Of a DNA stretch of 64,000 nucleotides, positions 23,235 to 35,935 are shown in pieces. This DNA is from Cryptomeria japonica (Eukaryota > Streptophyta > Pinopsida > Cupressales > Cupressaceae). The stretch spans positions 438,061,230 through 438,125,229 of the forward strand of contig NC_081407.1 of the NCBI RefSeq assembly GCF_030272615.1, written 5' to 3'. Numbering within the stretch: position 1 is the first letter of the stretch; every line of letters begins with the position of its first letter. The notes under the pieces were generated by a model, which saw only the letters and a program-made list of their open reading frames with translations, was not told where the DNA came from and did no database searches. A program made the position numbers and the translations under genes.

Positions 23235-25226
23235 TTAATTCCTTTTCTTTTTCCTTCTGACTTTTTCACTGTCACTTCCATCCTCCAAGTTAGATGCCCT
23301 CACCCTTTTCTTTCTTCTTGTTTTTTCATACTCATTGTCATGCTTTGAATTATTTTTCTTTCTTGGTGATTCCTTACTGCTCTCACTGTCAGTTTCACTC
23401 TCAGAATTTGAGTCTGATGTATCAGAATCCGACGAACCTGATGAACTAGAAGAATCGTCATTAGAGGTAGATTCATTTGACTCAGGAATAGACTTTTGCT
23501 GCTGCATTACAAGCCTTGGCATATTCTTCAAATACTCATGTAAACTCTAAGTGATACCACCAAGACCAATTTAAGTAAAGAAATTGATAGCAAACTGTGA
23601 ATTTTTGGGATTGTCCTTTGGAGAAATTGAATCAAAAGACTCCTGCATTGTTGGATCGTTCAACCTTTCATTAAGCAACAATATACCAAGCTACTCTGCC
23701 AGCTCCTGCAAGAGAATATTTATAAAAATACGGGAAGAGGAAGTAGTATCTTCCTTTGTCAGACGTATATAAGCAAGACAATGCCATGGAAGAGCATCTG
23801 TGCCAAGTAAGTGGGCAAAAAACATTGCAATATTACATAGTTTATTTGTTTCCAGTCTGTGTATCATAGAATACTGTTGTACAAAACACTTATCAAAAAA
23901 TTCCTCATAAATTTTATTGATCATACAAAATCTTTGCCCAAGAAGACCATAATAACGAAGGTATGTTCTCTCTTGACCAGGTTCAAGCTTGATCTTTAGT
24001 AGCTTATGACCAACTTCCTCAAAATCAACACTTGACATGATTGTCAAATAAATTGTACGTCTTAAATTGACCAAGTTTGTCTCTGTCTCATCCTGTATTC
24101 TTAGTGCTTCCTCACCTTCCTCATCATCATCATCATCATCATCATCATCTGAATCATTCTCCCCTTCTGCTTCATCTAAAGAAGCATCTCCAAGGATATC
24201 TTTCTTCAGTTTTTCATAGGCTGCCTTATGCTCTAAGAAATCAGGATCTGGCTTGAAAACATCCAAACCAACTTCTTGATCAAGTTCATCTTCTAGGAAA
24301 ACTTCATGTGTTAATTGATCTGGACGCACAACTGGATGACCCTCGAACTTAGCTTTGCGAATTGCAAAAAGGCCTTCAATTAAAAACTGTACTCATTTGT
24401 CAATTTCCCCCTCATGGAGAATACCTCTAAATCTTTCAAAAATCCCATAGAGACCTTTGGGTGAAAGGTCTTGCAACAAAGAACCACATTCTTTCACGAA
24501 CCCAACAACAACCTCTACACTGTCATCTGTGGGGTTCTCTAGTAAAAGGGTGAGAAGTTCCAAGCCAGTGATCTCATGTGCAACTTGTTGATTCACTAAA
24601 TGAGCTATGAATTTGGCTGCTGCTATCAACATGTGCTTGTCATTGCGTTTGTATGCCCTCTTAAGCTGCAAAATAATTCTTCGCAAAAGCAAATTGCCAA
24701 CTTTAGGAAATTTTGTATTTACCACAACATCCAACACAACAAAAACATCTGTAAAACCAGGGGATGCCATTTGGGATTTCATACAAGACCTACAAAATAT
24801 ACCCCTCCCACGAATGAGATTCTCTGCAAACAACTCTGGAATGATGTTCTTGATGTTAGATGCATTTACCTTGTTTACTAACCCATTGATACTCTTCTGA
24901 AGGGCATCCCATGTCATGCGCTGGTATTCCACACTGCTCTTGTCTTCCACATCTTTCATCATTTGAGCTAGCTTAAATGGGGGAATGTAAACACCCCCAC
25001 TTCTTCCAAAACCCTTCTCAGCTCCTCTTACAACACCTTCTCCATTGCCATTCTGAGATGGAGCAGATACAACACCAGAAGTTTTCACTTCCACTGCCTC
25101 TCTGTCCCTCTTGTTTCCAGAAGCCCCTTTACCACTTAATTCGTGCTTATTTCTGTACATAAACCCATCAGGAAGCATGAGTTTTTGCATATAAGCTCGC
25201 CCAAATATTTTACAGTTATTTTTCAT
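23235..25226 (-). pseudogene. CWC22: CWC22 pre-mRNA splicing factor, intronless retro-pseudogene
   Basis: One minus-strand frame of 664 codons, without introns or frameshifts, matches CWC22 (nucampholin), the spliceosome protein that binds eIF4A3 and seeds the exon junction complex. Visible in order: GGVYIPPFKLAQMM, then the MIF4G domain (around 24925-24400) with SINGLVNKVNASNI and GRGIFCRS, an acidic Asp/Glu run (around 24120-24170), the MA3 domain (around 24090-23740) with RRTIYLTIMSSVDFEE and HRLETNKL, and a Ser-rich then Lys/Arg-rich tail. It is dead: TGA at 24393, TAG at 23691, TAA at 23571 and TAG at 23547, plus an apparent in-frame loss of about 15-17 residues before the ERTY..YGLLGQRFC motif. 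Continuity across the whole gene suggests a retrocopy, but no poly-A tail is visible. The start at 25226 is chosen as the first ATG of the frame. Confidence 0.85.
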
Positions 25227-26659
25227 CGAGATTCCCTTAGGAGCTGGCAGATCCTGTTTCCATACTTTAATTCTATTTTCTCAAAGGACAATCCTAAAAT
25301 CCATGCATTGCAAACAACTTTTTACACCTTTGTTGGTTGTGGTGGCGTCACAGAGAGTTTACATCAATAAATGAAGAACATGCCAATGCTTTTAATGGAG
25401 CAGTAGAAGTCTATCTCTTATTCAATAGCTCTAGTGAAACCCCCATGATCTTTTGTTGGAGTACAATTTGTTATATTCTAGAAAGGGTCTTGTTGTTTGT
25501 TGATGGGATATTCATCTACCTCAAGAAATAACTATTCTTTTCTCCAACAAGAAGTGGAACTAAATGAAGATCTAGCACCATGAAATGAATCCTCAAAAGG
25601 ATTACTATAGTTAGTTTTGGTAGATAATGATTTGGGTAAAATACTAATGTGGCTTTAGGAAACATTATGTACTAGCTTAGCATACTCTAACAACTTTGGT
25701 GCGACATGCTACATCCAATTAAGTCTCCATCGGTATCTCTATTGCGTTTATGGATTGGGATTCAATGTACTCTTTTTATACAGAGATTTTACTTTCAACT
25801 GAGAAGGTTTGTATGTACTTACTTGTCTTTCGATTGTATCCCTATTTCAATAATTTCTTCTATCAACAAATCATTTGTTGTAAGTTGTACAAGTGGAAGC
25901 TTGAACATGCCTTCCATGCTAGCCTTGCTGATACGTTCAACACCATCTTGTGCAACAAATCTTTAGAACTCCACTATTTCATTGAAGAGTGAGTAGTAGG
26001 GACAATCTAGGACACTTATAGAGGTTTTGCAAGAGAGATAAATAGACTTAAATATTATGGCTTAATAATGATCAATAGGTAAACAGATAAGAAACTCTCA
26101 ATATCAAAATGACTTTCTCAATTGTCTTTACTAGAAATGGATAGATCTGCTAATAATGGCTTTATGACTGTATGTCAACTTTAGACTCAATCCAAGAAGA
26201 GCTAGAACTAATATGCGATATCTAGATTTATGATCTCTATAATATAACAATCCCATAATTATGTTTCCACGCATCTATACCACAACACAAACATCATGCT
26301 AGTGTTTAGCCATAGCAATTGATATCCTAATTATAGAATGTGAAATATGCACATAACTATGAATAAAGATTAAGAAAAACTAAGAAAGATGCTTATTGCA
26401 AACATAAATGACTAATGGACAAGAATTGAATTCATTGTAGATAGTTTTGAATATCAAATTCACTTATTAGTGTGCATTTAGTAACTCATGTACTTGTGGC
26501 CAACCATTTATCTCTTTCATAGATTAAACACTTATTAATAACATTAAATGGCTGAGTAATTATGTTTTAGTTGAAATTGAAAAATAAAATATTTTATTTC
26601 AGGATAGCTCACACTATTCCCTATCATATTTTAGACCCTCAGTTTTGTTAGTAGTGGTT
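25227..26659. other. unassigned non-coding sequence
   Basis: Part next to 25227 may be the 5' UTR of the CWC22 retrocopy. Otherwise I see only short broken frames and no recognised repeat. Confidence 0.4.
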
Positions 26660-27598
26660 TGATGTCTTTGGAGCTAATCATTGCATTTCTTTAGTTACGT
26701 TTGCCGGCATACTCCCAACCTGTGCCAAAATGGGAGCTTTGGAACAGGGTATGGACATCCATCAAAGCATAAAAGATAGAGGAATTTTGTCAGATGTAGT
26801 TGCAACTACTCTATTAGCATGTATGCAAAATGTGGAAGCATAGACAAGGCACGAGAACTGTTTGACGGATTGCCTCAAAGAAATGTGGTTTCCTGGAGTG
26901 TAATGATTGCTAGATATGCACAAAATGGATTTGTTGAGAAGGCTTTAGAAACTTTCAAGCAAATGCAATCGGCAGGTGTAAAGCCAAATTCCACGACCAT
27001 TGCTACTATCCTCCCTGCCTGTGCCAAAATGGGAGATTTGGAATAGGGTATGGACATTCATCGAAGCATAAAGGATAGAGGAATTTTGTCAGATGTTGTA
27101 GTTGTAACTGCCCTAGTAGACATGTATGCAAAATGTGGAAGCATAGACAAGGCACGTGAATTGTTTGATAGAATGCCTGAAAGAAATGTTGTCTCGTGGA
27201 CTGCAACGATTGCTGGATATGCACAAAATGGATTTGTCGAAAAGGCTTTAGACACTTTCAAGCAAATGAAATTGGAAGGCATAAAGCCAAATTCCACAAC
27301 CTTTGCCAGCATCCTCCCTGCCTGTGCAAAAATGGGAGCTTTGGAACAGGGTATGGACATCCATCAAAGCATAACAAATAGAGGAATTTTGTTAGGTGTT
27401 GTACTTGCAAATGTCCTGCTTGACATGAATGCAAAATGTGGAAACATGGACAAGGCTCGTGAATTGTTTGATATGATGCCGCAAAGAGATGTGATCTCAT
27501 GTGAACAATCAACATGCATGTATATGAGAGGAAGGGATTGTTGCTACAAAATTGAACGCTCACTCCTCAATCACAGTTCTATGGTTTTACGAGATTAA
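26660..27598 (+). pseudogene. PLS-type pentatricopeptide repeat (PPR) pseudogene fragment
   Basis: The frame encodes tandem PPR motifs: MYAKCGSIDKARELFD, RNVVSWSVMIARYAQNGFVE, KALETFKQM, GVKPNSTTIATILPACAKMG. This is the PLS arrangement of plant organelle RNA-editing and RNA-binding factors. About 2.5 modules of roughly 300 bases are present and are very similar to each other (DNA unit starts near 26710, 27010 and 27310). Damage: a small deletion near 26812 that shifts the frame before the first MYAKCG, TAG at 27044-27046 where the next module has Gln, and loss of PPR homology after RDVIS near 27500, followed by an unrelated tail to TAA at 27596. There is no start, no organelle transit peptide and no E or DYW domain. 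It is a truncated copy of a larger gene. Confidence 0.85.
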
Positions 27599-28698
27599 AC
27601 TAGGGCAATTAACCACCACATGTATATTTTTTGCAACATGAAATTAAAAACTAGGGCAATTTGAATCTACCTCCTGTGCGGGATTTCAAGCAATGCCACA
27701 AATGCCTTCGACGCGAGTTTGATGTTCTTGGGTGTTGAAGTCGCCACAGACGCCTACGCGGGATTGCAATGCACAAATGAATTCCCCTCTTCTTTTTTTT
27801 TAAGTAATGGCCGCCATTGTCGTTGGAATTACGATGAACTCGAGCACTTTTTTGAAAAAAAGAAAATTCTCATTGCTAATGCCTTCTTCGTCAAAACCAA
27901 ATGGGAAATTGCTGTCAGAATTACGACGAATGCGGGCATTTAAAAAAAAAAAATCAAATTTGGCCACAATATACCTTCTCCATCGGAAACCTCAGTCGGA
28001 AATCTAGTCCAAATGTATTAGTGTCTTATTTGTTGTTCACTGAACTTTTTCAACATTCAATCATTCCTTCTAATCTGAGTTTGTTAATGCTTAATCCTCT
28101 ATTAGCTGTGATGGTTCCTAAATCAATAGATTGTAAGTCCTAAAGGAATAGCCACTAACTTATCAATAGACTTAGAAAAGGATTTGGCTAACGAATGAGA
28201 TTCAGTCACAAGACTAAGATCTCCTACACTTTAGGCTCTACAAAACCAAGGTGGGTCTCCCTTGCAATGCCTTAATGACCTACAACAACTTTATGCTTAG
28301 GCATTGCATACTACAACAAATTTTTATCCCAATGAAAATATACCAAGGAAAGAAAGATATACTCCTAGTTTTGGCTATAACCTCAGTTTATCAGCATCTA
28401 TGCAACCATTGGGACTACTTTTTCTACACTACTCCTAAAACAGAAATGAAAAACAAAAATAAAAGGTTTTGAGAAGGTTTGGGACCAACTGAACTAAAAC
28501 ATGCAAAGCATTGACCAGTGCCAAAGAGAGGGTAGCAGAGTCACATGAAAAGCCACCTATGCTATTACATCCAAACATGCTTTGAAGATCTTCTAAATTT
28601 TACTAACTTGTAATAACAAGATCATTGAAATAGTATCACATAATCATTCTTAATAATCCAATTGAAACACAAACATCCTATTGGATTATTGGGGACAT
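27599..28698. other. unassigned non-coding sequence
   Basis: No gene or repeat was recognised. It holds one A-rich run near 27943 and short frames only. Confidence 0.4.
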
Positions 28699-29957
28699 TG
28701 TTGGATTTAGTTGATCATTGCTGCTTCTAGGATATGTTGTTGTCATTGATGTCAATATATTCCTGTGAGTTATTCCGGTGAGTTTGCGATGAATTTTTGG
28801 TCTAGTTTTGTAGTTTGGTTTTGCTGATCACTGTTTTGTAGAATCCGGTATTCCCTATGGTATATTCTGGTGTGATTAGATCTTGTGCTGAGACTTTGGA
28901 TTGTTATTTATGATGATCTTATGTATCTTCATTTTAGATGGTTCGTGATTTGGTGCTCCGCAAGTTATCTTTCCTTGTGATAGTTGCTGATTGGTTGTGT
29001 TCTTGAGCTTTGAAACGTTGACCGCTGAAGATTTGAAAAGAGGTGTTGGTGCAACTATTCTAGATGATTCTAATGTTCTTGATGGTGTTTCTTAGTCATC
29101 TCCTATTTGTTTTAGTGATCTGCATTGATCGTTGTGCAAGTTTTTGGTGATTTCTATGAATCGGTGATAGTTTGTGTGTTATGCAGTATTTTTGGTGGTG
29201 TAGAGTGTTGCGGTTGATATTGGTGGGATTTCTGCTGGATGTAATCCTTTGGGAATTTGAATTAGGTCCATGCTATGTAATGTAAATCATATTATTGCTC
29301 CGGTGGTTGATCTTTGTATCGTGTAATGTAATTTTTGTAATTATGAGTTGAGGGTTGAGGGTTTAGCTGACCTTGTTATCAAGGTTGATGATTTGTATAT
29401 ATAGGTGATATACTTATGTAATTTAGGTGTCAGTATTGTGTCTGCATTATCAGAGAGAGGTAAATGTGTGAACAAGGATATATCATTCAACAAAGTATTG
29501 AGGTGAGATTGGTGTTGCAGGGCAGACAACTGTGCTTAACCGAAACTGTCATCAGGCATTTGTAGATGCTATTATTGCAGTTCATTCATTTTGAATTGTA
29601 GTCAGAATCATATTGTAAGTCAGTGAGACTTTCCTGAGGGTTGTAGCCTTTTGGGCATATATCTTTTGAGTAGTGAGCTCTAGCCAGTGTGCTTGAATGC
29701 ATGTGTATTCCCCATTGTGATATTTTCACATACTACTGCGGAGTATCATCTTACTGTGGGTAGGTTCTCATCGTGGTTTTTGCCTTAACCAATTTTTCCA
29801 CGTCAAAATCTTTGTGTTGTGTGTTGTGCTGTTAATTTGCTTATCTATTATTGTTGCAGTTTATCAGTTTATGTTTTGGAGTTTAATTTGCTGTGATCTG
29901 GTGAAGACTGATCCCCCCCTCCCCCTTCTCAGTCTTCCTTCTTGATTGCTGCTAACA
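28699..29957 (+). repeat. solo LTR, copia type (second)
   Basis: Starts TGTTGGATTTAGTTG and ends GCTGCTAACA, the same TGTTGG..CTAACA ends as the copia 1 LTR. It contains GTTGTCATTGATGTCAA near its start, a TATATATA box at 29396-29403, a GTGGTTTTTGCC..TTTTTCCACGT segment and CTGATCCCCCCCT near its end, all in the same order as in the copia LTRs at 35936 and 43930. No polyprotein lies beside it. Flanks are GACAT on the left and CATCC on the right, so no clean 5-bp target duplication. Confidence 0.7.
29396..29403 (+). promoter_or_regulatory. TATA box of solo LTR
   Basis: TATATATA at the position expected for the U3/R border of this LTR family. Confidence 0.45.
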
Positions 29958-32747
29958 CATCCCATTACATTCATGAAAGCATTTACTCTATCTCTTAGAT
30001 AGATAGCAATCATAGAAAATACAACTCAAAACAACAAGTGTTCTTGAAGATTGAAACTAATCCTTGATCATTTCAGTCAAAGGAATTTACATTCCAAAAT
30101 GGAGACAATCACTTGATACAATAAAATCATGAAACATATTTCAATGCATAAGACTTCACAACAATAACTAACTTTCATATATCTGGCCTAACTAAGAACA
30201 CTTAACAAATCTTTTTACAATGCATCTATCTGCCTTAGAAGAGAATCAAGGTTGGAACCCTTCAAAATGAGGAGAAAACTAAATAAATAAACAATAGAGA
30301 AAATCTAATTGAAACCCTAGAATGCATTAAAAATTGACACATGTCTCTATCTCCTTTTTCTTCAAATTCAAATTTGCATTTTCCCCTCCAAAACTTGGTC
30401 TTCAATCTGCACTTGAAATCTAAATGTGACACTTCAAAATCTGGAAAAACTCTCTGTAGTCAGCTGTCACAGTCACCCCTTCTCATTGATCAAAATTGCC
30501 ATATTTTGAATCTTTGACATCTGCAGGAAAAGTGTTTTGAAAATTTGAAAATACCCTCTTAGGCACATGTCAACTCAGCCTTTGCACTTTGTCCAAATAT
30601 TTCTATTTTCAGTTCGCTATCCACTTTTGTCCCAACTGAAAATTTTCCATCTCTGCTTGAAAATTGAGAAAATTCCCCATTTGATGAAAGTCAAAATATG
30701 ACTTTTAGCTTTGGGTCATCTCATTGCCCCAAAAAATAAAATAAAAAAACCCCCTCTGTTGGAAATGACTTCTCATTATCCTCTTTTGATTCTCTTCTTA
30801 CTTTGGCACTTGCTTGTAGTAATATCGTTTTACTTTCTCGGTCTAATATGGCCCATCCTATTGATATCCACTACAAATATTTCACTTAGAGATGAAATCC
30901 CCACTATAATGTTTTACCATAGAGTCAAGTGCTACCAATTGTACACTTTACCTAAGCAAACATATAGTTTCAAGACCCTTCGTTTGCAAGATGGTAAAAA
31001 CATTTCATTGTGGGTGAAAACAATTTCCCCCACATTTCTCTCTTAACACACTATGCCCACATATCATTTTGCAAAATACATTAGTGGGAAATCTTTGTTT
31101 TCTCTATTATGAATCCAATTTTACCTATTATCACTTTTCCTTTGCATTTGGTGTAAACCTTGAATACAATGTTTTTTATACTTTGCGTTAAAGTTCACCA
31201 GTCCACCTCCATGCACCAGAGAGAGTACTTACTCCATCTGCACAACTTGTGATCATGCCACTCCCATATATCCCAGAAGAAGGGCATCAAGCCAACTGGT
31301 ACATCATCACGAACCCAAGAGCCCCAAGAATCATTTTAGCACCGCTAAATTTTTCATATTTATTAACTTCTTTCATGCTCTTTCACTATTTCGGGTTCCA
31401 TGCACAGAGAAAAAAATGAACCCCAACTCCTCTCCACTGCAGGTTGTAAATCCATCCCTGTGTGCCAAATCTACATTTACCCAATATGCTTTCATTTTTC
31501 TCAGAACTCAAAACCACATCGTCCATAATTTTTAGGCTGCTGAAACGAAGAATAACAACCACATTAGCTTCCCAATCATTTTGCAACAACAAATTTACTC
31601 ATTTGAACCAAACGTGCCTAAATATCAAAACAACAAGAGAGAATCTGCAAGGCCTTTGGGAATCTAACTAGCTTTTGCACAAAAGAATTAACTTTTTCAC
31701 TGTGAAATCATTCATTTTTTACTCGATGCAGAGGAACATGGCTTACATCGAGCAAATTTATGAGTCTGGGGACACATCACGACAAGTTTGTATATCATAA
31801 TGTCTTTAAGCTTGTATGGATGTCCACGTCGCTTTAGGATTTCCATTCCAACAATGACATGGAAGATATTGATGAATGGTTATGGGGTTTGGTGTTTACA
31901 CCAGCAAATATCCTTCAAACTATATCTGTTGCCCAACCTTATAAAATTGCTCCGCACAAAAAATTTAATCATCACTAGCAATGTCATTGAGGCAAACTTA
32001 AACTGAAGAACATGGCCCACTTTTCACAATCATACAATGCTATTTCCGTCCACTACACATGTTTGAGGGGCTCACGCCTGCAAGATTTAGCACAACGAGC
32101 CCCACATGCTTCACTTACGTATTCTACAGTTGCATTTGCTTGAGAATTTGAAAGCCCCGACAAATGAATTTCATGCTCATTTTACGATCATGGTGTCCCC
32201 ATTCACATCAATCTTAGACTTCCAGTCATCTTTTACCCTTCTGATGCACTCATTACCTACTTCAGTCTACAAATGAAAACCCCCATTTAATAGGGCATGA
32301 AGGAACATATCCAAAATTCAAGCTCTGTGCATTCATATTCCCCTACTCATCATCATCCAGTGAACCCTAAAATCTTTCATTGAAAATGTCGCACCAAAAT
32401 TGACCTAATTTTAATCTCCTTCACCTTTTCTTTTGCTTGATGCATAAAAAGTCTATCCCGCACTGTTATTTACTTCCCTTGCTGTGAGTTACGAGATGTC
32501 GAGAGTATTACCTCCCCTCACTAACTTATTTCACTACGAATTTTGACGAAAGTGCAATAATTATTTGATCGTCGGGTACCTGCGCAAAATTTTCATTTTT
32601 TTTCGTTTCTGCCCGACGTTCGTCGGTCTTGCGATGCTCAATGATTTTCCTTGCTATTTTGACATTCCCTTGAACTTCTAGGCCAACAGGTATATGGTTC
32701 TGACCAATGTTTTTTGAATAAAATTGATTTCAACAATTTATCTATAA
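29958..32747. other. unassigned, right part possibly a gypsy LTR
   Basis: No protein family is recognised. From about 31000 the sequence looks LTR-like rather than genic: a TGCATAAAAAG promoter-like box near 32440, an AATAAA at 32717-32722, and a candidate PBS just after. The left end of any such LTR could not be found. Confidence 0.3.
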
Positions 32748-32765
32748 TTGGTGACCCAGTGCGAC
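32748..32765 (+). promoter_or_regulatory. candidate primer binding site
   Basis: TTGGTGACCCAGTGCGAC resembles the TTGGTGACCC starts just inside some gypsy LTRs. A TCAACA possible LTR end lies 12 bases upstream, further than usual. No gag follows. Confidence 0.25.
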
Positions 32766-33654
32766 TAATGCTTTGCAAAAAGCATTTATAACTAACGTCC
32801 GTGTAGGGGATTCTGGACCTTTAGTAGGGGATTTTAACTAAGGTAAAATTAATGGAAAATAAGATCTTGAGGATGTGGCAAGTAAAGCACAAATGAAATT
32901 CTTAATTTCTGTCTAAGAAAGAGATTTATTGCTGATAGAGAATCATTGCATGAATATACTAGAGTTAATGGTAGTTGGGAGCTTGGTCGTATCTGAACAT
33001 AGAAATTTGAACCAAAAGAAGGAAGTGTGTCAATTAATGTTGGTGGCTATCAGTCTACAGGGTAGATGGAATATCTTGAATTCTTTTACATCTAGAGAAG
33101 TAAAAATTAACTCAGGAAGTTTTATGATACAGAGGAAGAGTCTCTCAAAAAGTAAATTTGGTAATACAATTAATGATGAGAGTAGAATTGGTAGAGTAGA
33201 AAGAAGAAGTGTTTGAGGGTGGAGCAGAGTGAGAAGAAGAGAATAAGGAGTTAGGAAAGAGAAGAAGAATATTGAATGCGTGCATACCACGATGTAGAGC
33301 TAGCAGTGAATAGAAAATAGAGGAAAGTGAAGAGTTCAGAGCAAAGAGATGATAACAAAGAATGTAGAAGAGGGAGAGGTGCAGAGTACAATCGAGAGTT
33401 ACAAAATATTATTTTTAACAAGGTATCTTCATTGTAACAAAAATTGATCTTCATTTTAATTCATCTAATTAGTTGTTGTTCAAAATAGGGGTTGGTGATC
33501 CTTTGGGATTCTGGAACCTTATTAGGGGATTTTGAGCTTTGAGGGTCTTTTACCTTTTGTCAAATTAAATGTATGCACTTTTGTGGTTGACTCTTCAACT
33601 CGATCAATTGTAATAAAATTTGTATATACTTGGGAGCTTGGTAAAGAAAAATCA
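32766..33654. other. unassigned, leader-like sequence with purine-rich tract
   Basis: Two short related segments, GGGGATTCTGGACCTTTAGT near 32816 and GGGATTCTGGAACCTTATTA near 33508, both continue AGGGGATTTT. A purine-rich stretch runs from about 33190 to 33400. No coding frame was recognised. Confidence 0.35.
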
Positions 33655-35935
33655 TGTCAGATAATATTATTTTAGAACAAAATGAAGAGACAATTGTTAG
33701 ATTGTGGGCTAGATTGAAAAGAAAGGGTGATGGGAATATTATTGTCCTTGCAATACTTGCAAGGGATTAAAGACAAGAAGACTTTTAATCACAACAATCG
33801 AGAAACATTGTAGGCAACATGGTCACATTGAAGGGGGGCATGATTATCGTCCATTGGTGAGATGTTCATTATATGTCTTTGTATTGATTGAATTTGTAAA
33901 TGTTTATATCGTTTTAACATTTTTAATATATACAAAAAATCACTTAATCATGATCATGGTTTATTTGTGTCGATCATTATTATAAAGGTGGGGCATGCTA
34001 GGGCACATGATATGGATTATCATGACCCAAAGAATATCATTTTGCAAGCGGAGGAACATGGTGCTATGAATATCGAAGATGAAGTTAATGATCCTATGGA
34101 AGAAGATGATCATGCACCAGAAAACACAGTTGAAGATGATGGTACAAATACACTGATCCATGACACATTTAGTAGTGTAGTTGATCATGATGATCGAGAA
34201 GACTTTGATGATGTTCATGATTCACCTGTACTTGAGAAGGCATACGAACCCTTTAATGAAGGCTCCAGAATAACTCTTCTCTTTGCTGTATTGTTGGTGT
34301 TGAACTTGAAAGTTATGAATGGTTTATCCAACATAACAATCTCACGGATGTTAAGGTATGTCATATATGTCATCTTTTTTTCATCTATTTTTTGTTTTTA
34401 CTTCATCACTAGTAAATAAACGATGAAATATGTACCATTAATATTCTTTATATTAACAAATTATTTTTTTGTTGTAGATTGATAGGTGATTTTTTGCTAA
34501 TCAAATATTTTACCTCGCTCATACCAAGATTGATCAGCTATTATGAAAGATATTGGAATGGATTATCAAGCAATAGATGCATGTCCCAATGATCATACTA
34601 TATATCATAAACAACATGAATTTGCAACAAAATGCCCAGAATGGTATATCAGTAGATATCGATCTGATCAACTAACAAAAAAGGTGCCTCGCAAGGTTCT
34701 TCTTTATATTCCCATTATTCCACGTATGCAATGATTATTTAGGTGCGAAACCTTAGCACAACTTATGGATTACCATGCACGAAATAGAAGTGGAGATGAC
34801 ATTATTCGAATGCCTGTGGATGGTTTTGCATTTAGGGACATGGAGGAAAAATGGCCACACTTTAAAGAAGAACCTTGTAATCTCAGACTTTCATTGGCAG
34901 CGGATGATGTCAATCCATTTGGAGAGTGGAGATCTATTTACTCAGTGTGGCTTGTTTTTGTTATCAACAATAATATTCCTCCATGGATGTCAATAAAGAG
35001 GGAACACATAATGTTGGCAATGATTGTTCCAGGTATTTTTTTACATCAATTTTCTTTAACGTAGTAGCATCTCATTTGTCTTATTTGTTGCATAATGACT
35101 TATAATTTTTTCATTTAATAGTCATGTACATTAATTTATATATATTGCAGTAAAATGGTTATAATAATTATGTAATGTTTATGTTCATTTAACTAGGTAA
35201 GTACCAAGTTAAAGATATGAATGTATATATCAAGCCTCTTATCGACGAGTTACTAAAGTTATGGAATGACATCACTATGTATGATGTCTCAAGACCAATA
35301 GGACAAAGACAATTTCAATTCCATGCAATGCTTGTATGGACAATTCATGATGCCCTAGTGCAAACACATTTTTGTGGTATGTTATAATGTTCGATTCCCT
35401 TTTAATGATATTTAATTTTATGAAGTAGATATTATATTTAATTATAAAAATTGACATATTTAATCCAATTATATATGATCTTGCAGGTCTTCAAACAAAG
35501 GGAAAATTTGCATGTCCAGTTTGTGGTCCAAAGATGAAATCTCGTCGTTCAACAAGTTTAGGAAAGTAGGTGTTTGATGAGTATAGGTACTTCCTCCACA
35601 GAAATCACAAGTATCAAACTACTAAAAAACATCTTTTCAATGGGAAAGAAGAGACTACATCAAAACCACGAAGAATGTCACCTTGCCTATGGAATTTGGA
35701 ATATAATAGAATTAATCGTCAAGGTTATACATTAGATCAAATTGTTTATCTATCATATATGATATATTTGGAATTTATATTTTTATATTGTGTTTTGTTT
35801 ACTCATGTTGTAATTGACAATGATTGTCATTGTTAATTTGTTTAACTTATATGCTTCATGAAGGTCCTCAAGGCATTAGTGGTCAGCTTCCACATGGACT
35901 GAAAAGTTATCCCAGACAATTTAGTAGGTTGCCAT
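33655..35935 (+). pseudogene. CACTA TNP2-like transposase, copy 2, 5' part (split by copia 1)
   Basis: Same family and exon order as the minus-strand CACTA gene at 18565-22907. Visible pieces: ETIVRLWARLKRKGDG then frameshifted sequence (33690-33860), the acidic exon (33985-34356, with GTNTLIHDTFSSVVDHDD), the Transposase_21 start (34478-34780, with MDYQAIDACPNDHTIYHKQH), NLRLSLAADDVNPFGE and NNIPPWMSIKREH (34780-35030), VKDMNVYIKPLIDELLKLW (35205-35380), the CxxC exon FACPVCGPKMKSRR (35487-35725), and GQLPHGLKSYPRQFSRLP (35862-35934). Frameshifts near 33740, stops near 34732 and 35568 and a lost start make it a pseudogene. It keeps residues lost from copy 1, such as the Gly at NRSGDDII and the KSRR segment. 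It is cut after RLP by copia 1 and resumes at 42647. Confidence 0.85.

Noticed and set aside
33030-33454. Minus-strand Leu/Ser-rich frames
   Set aside because: They are the complement of a purine-rich tract (GAAGAAGAGAATAAGG), a composition effect.
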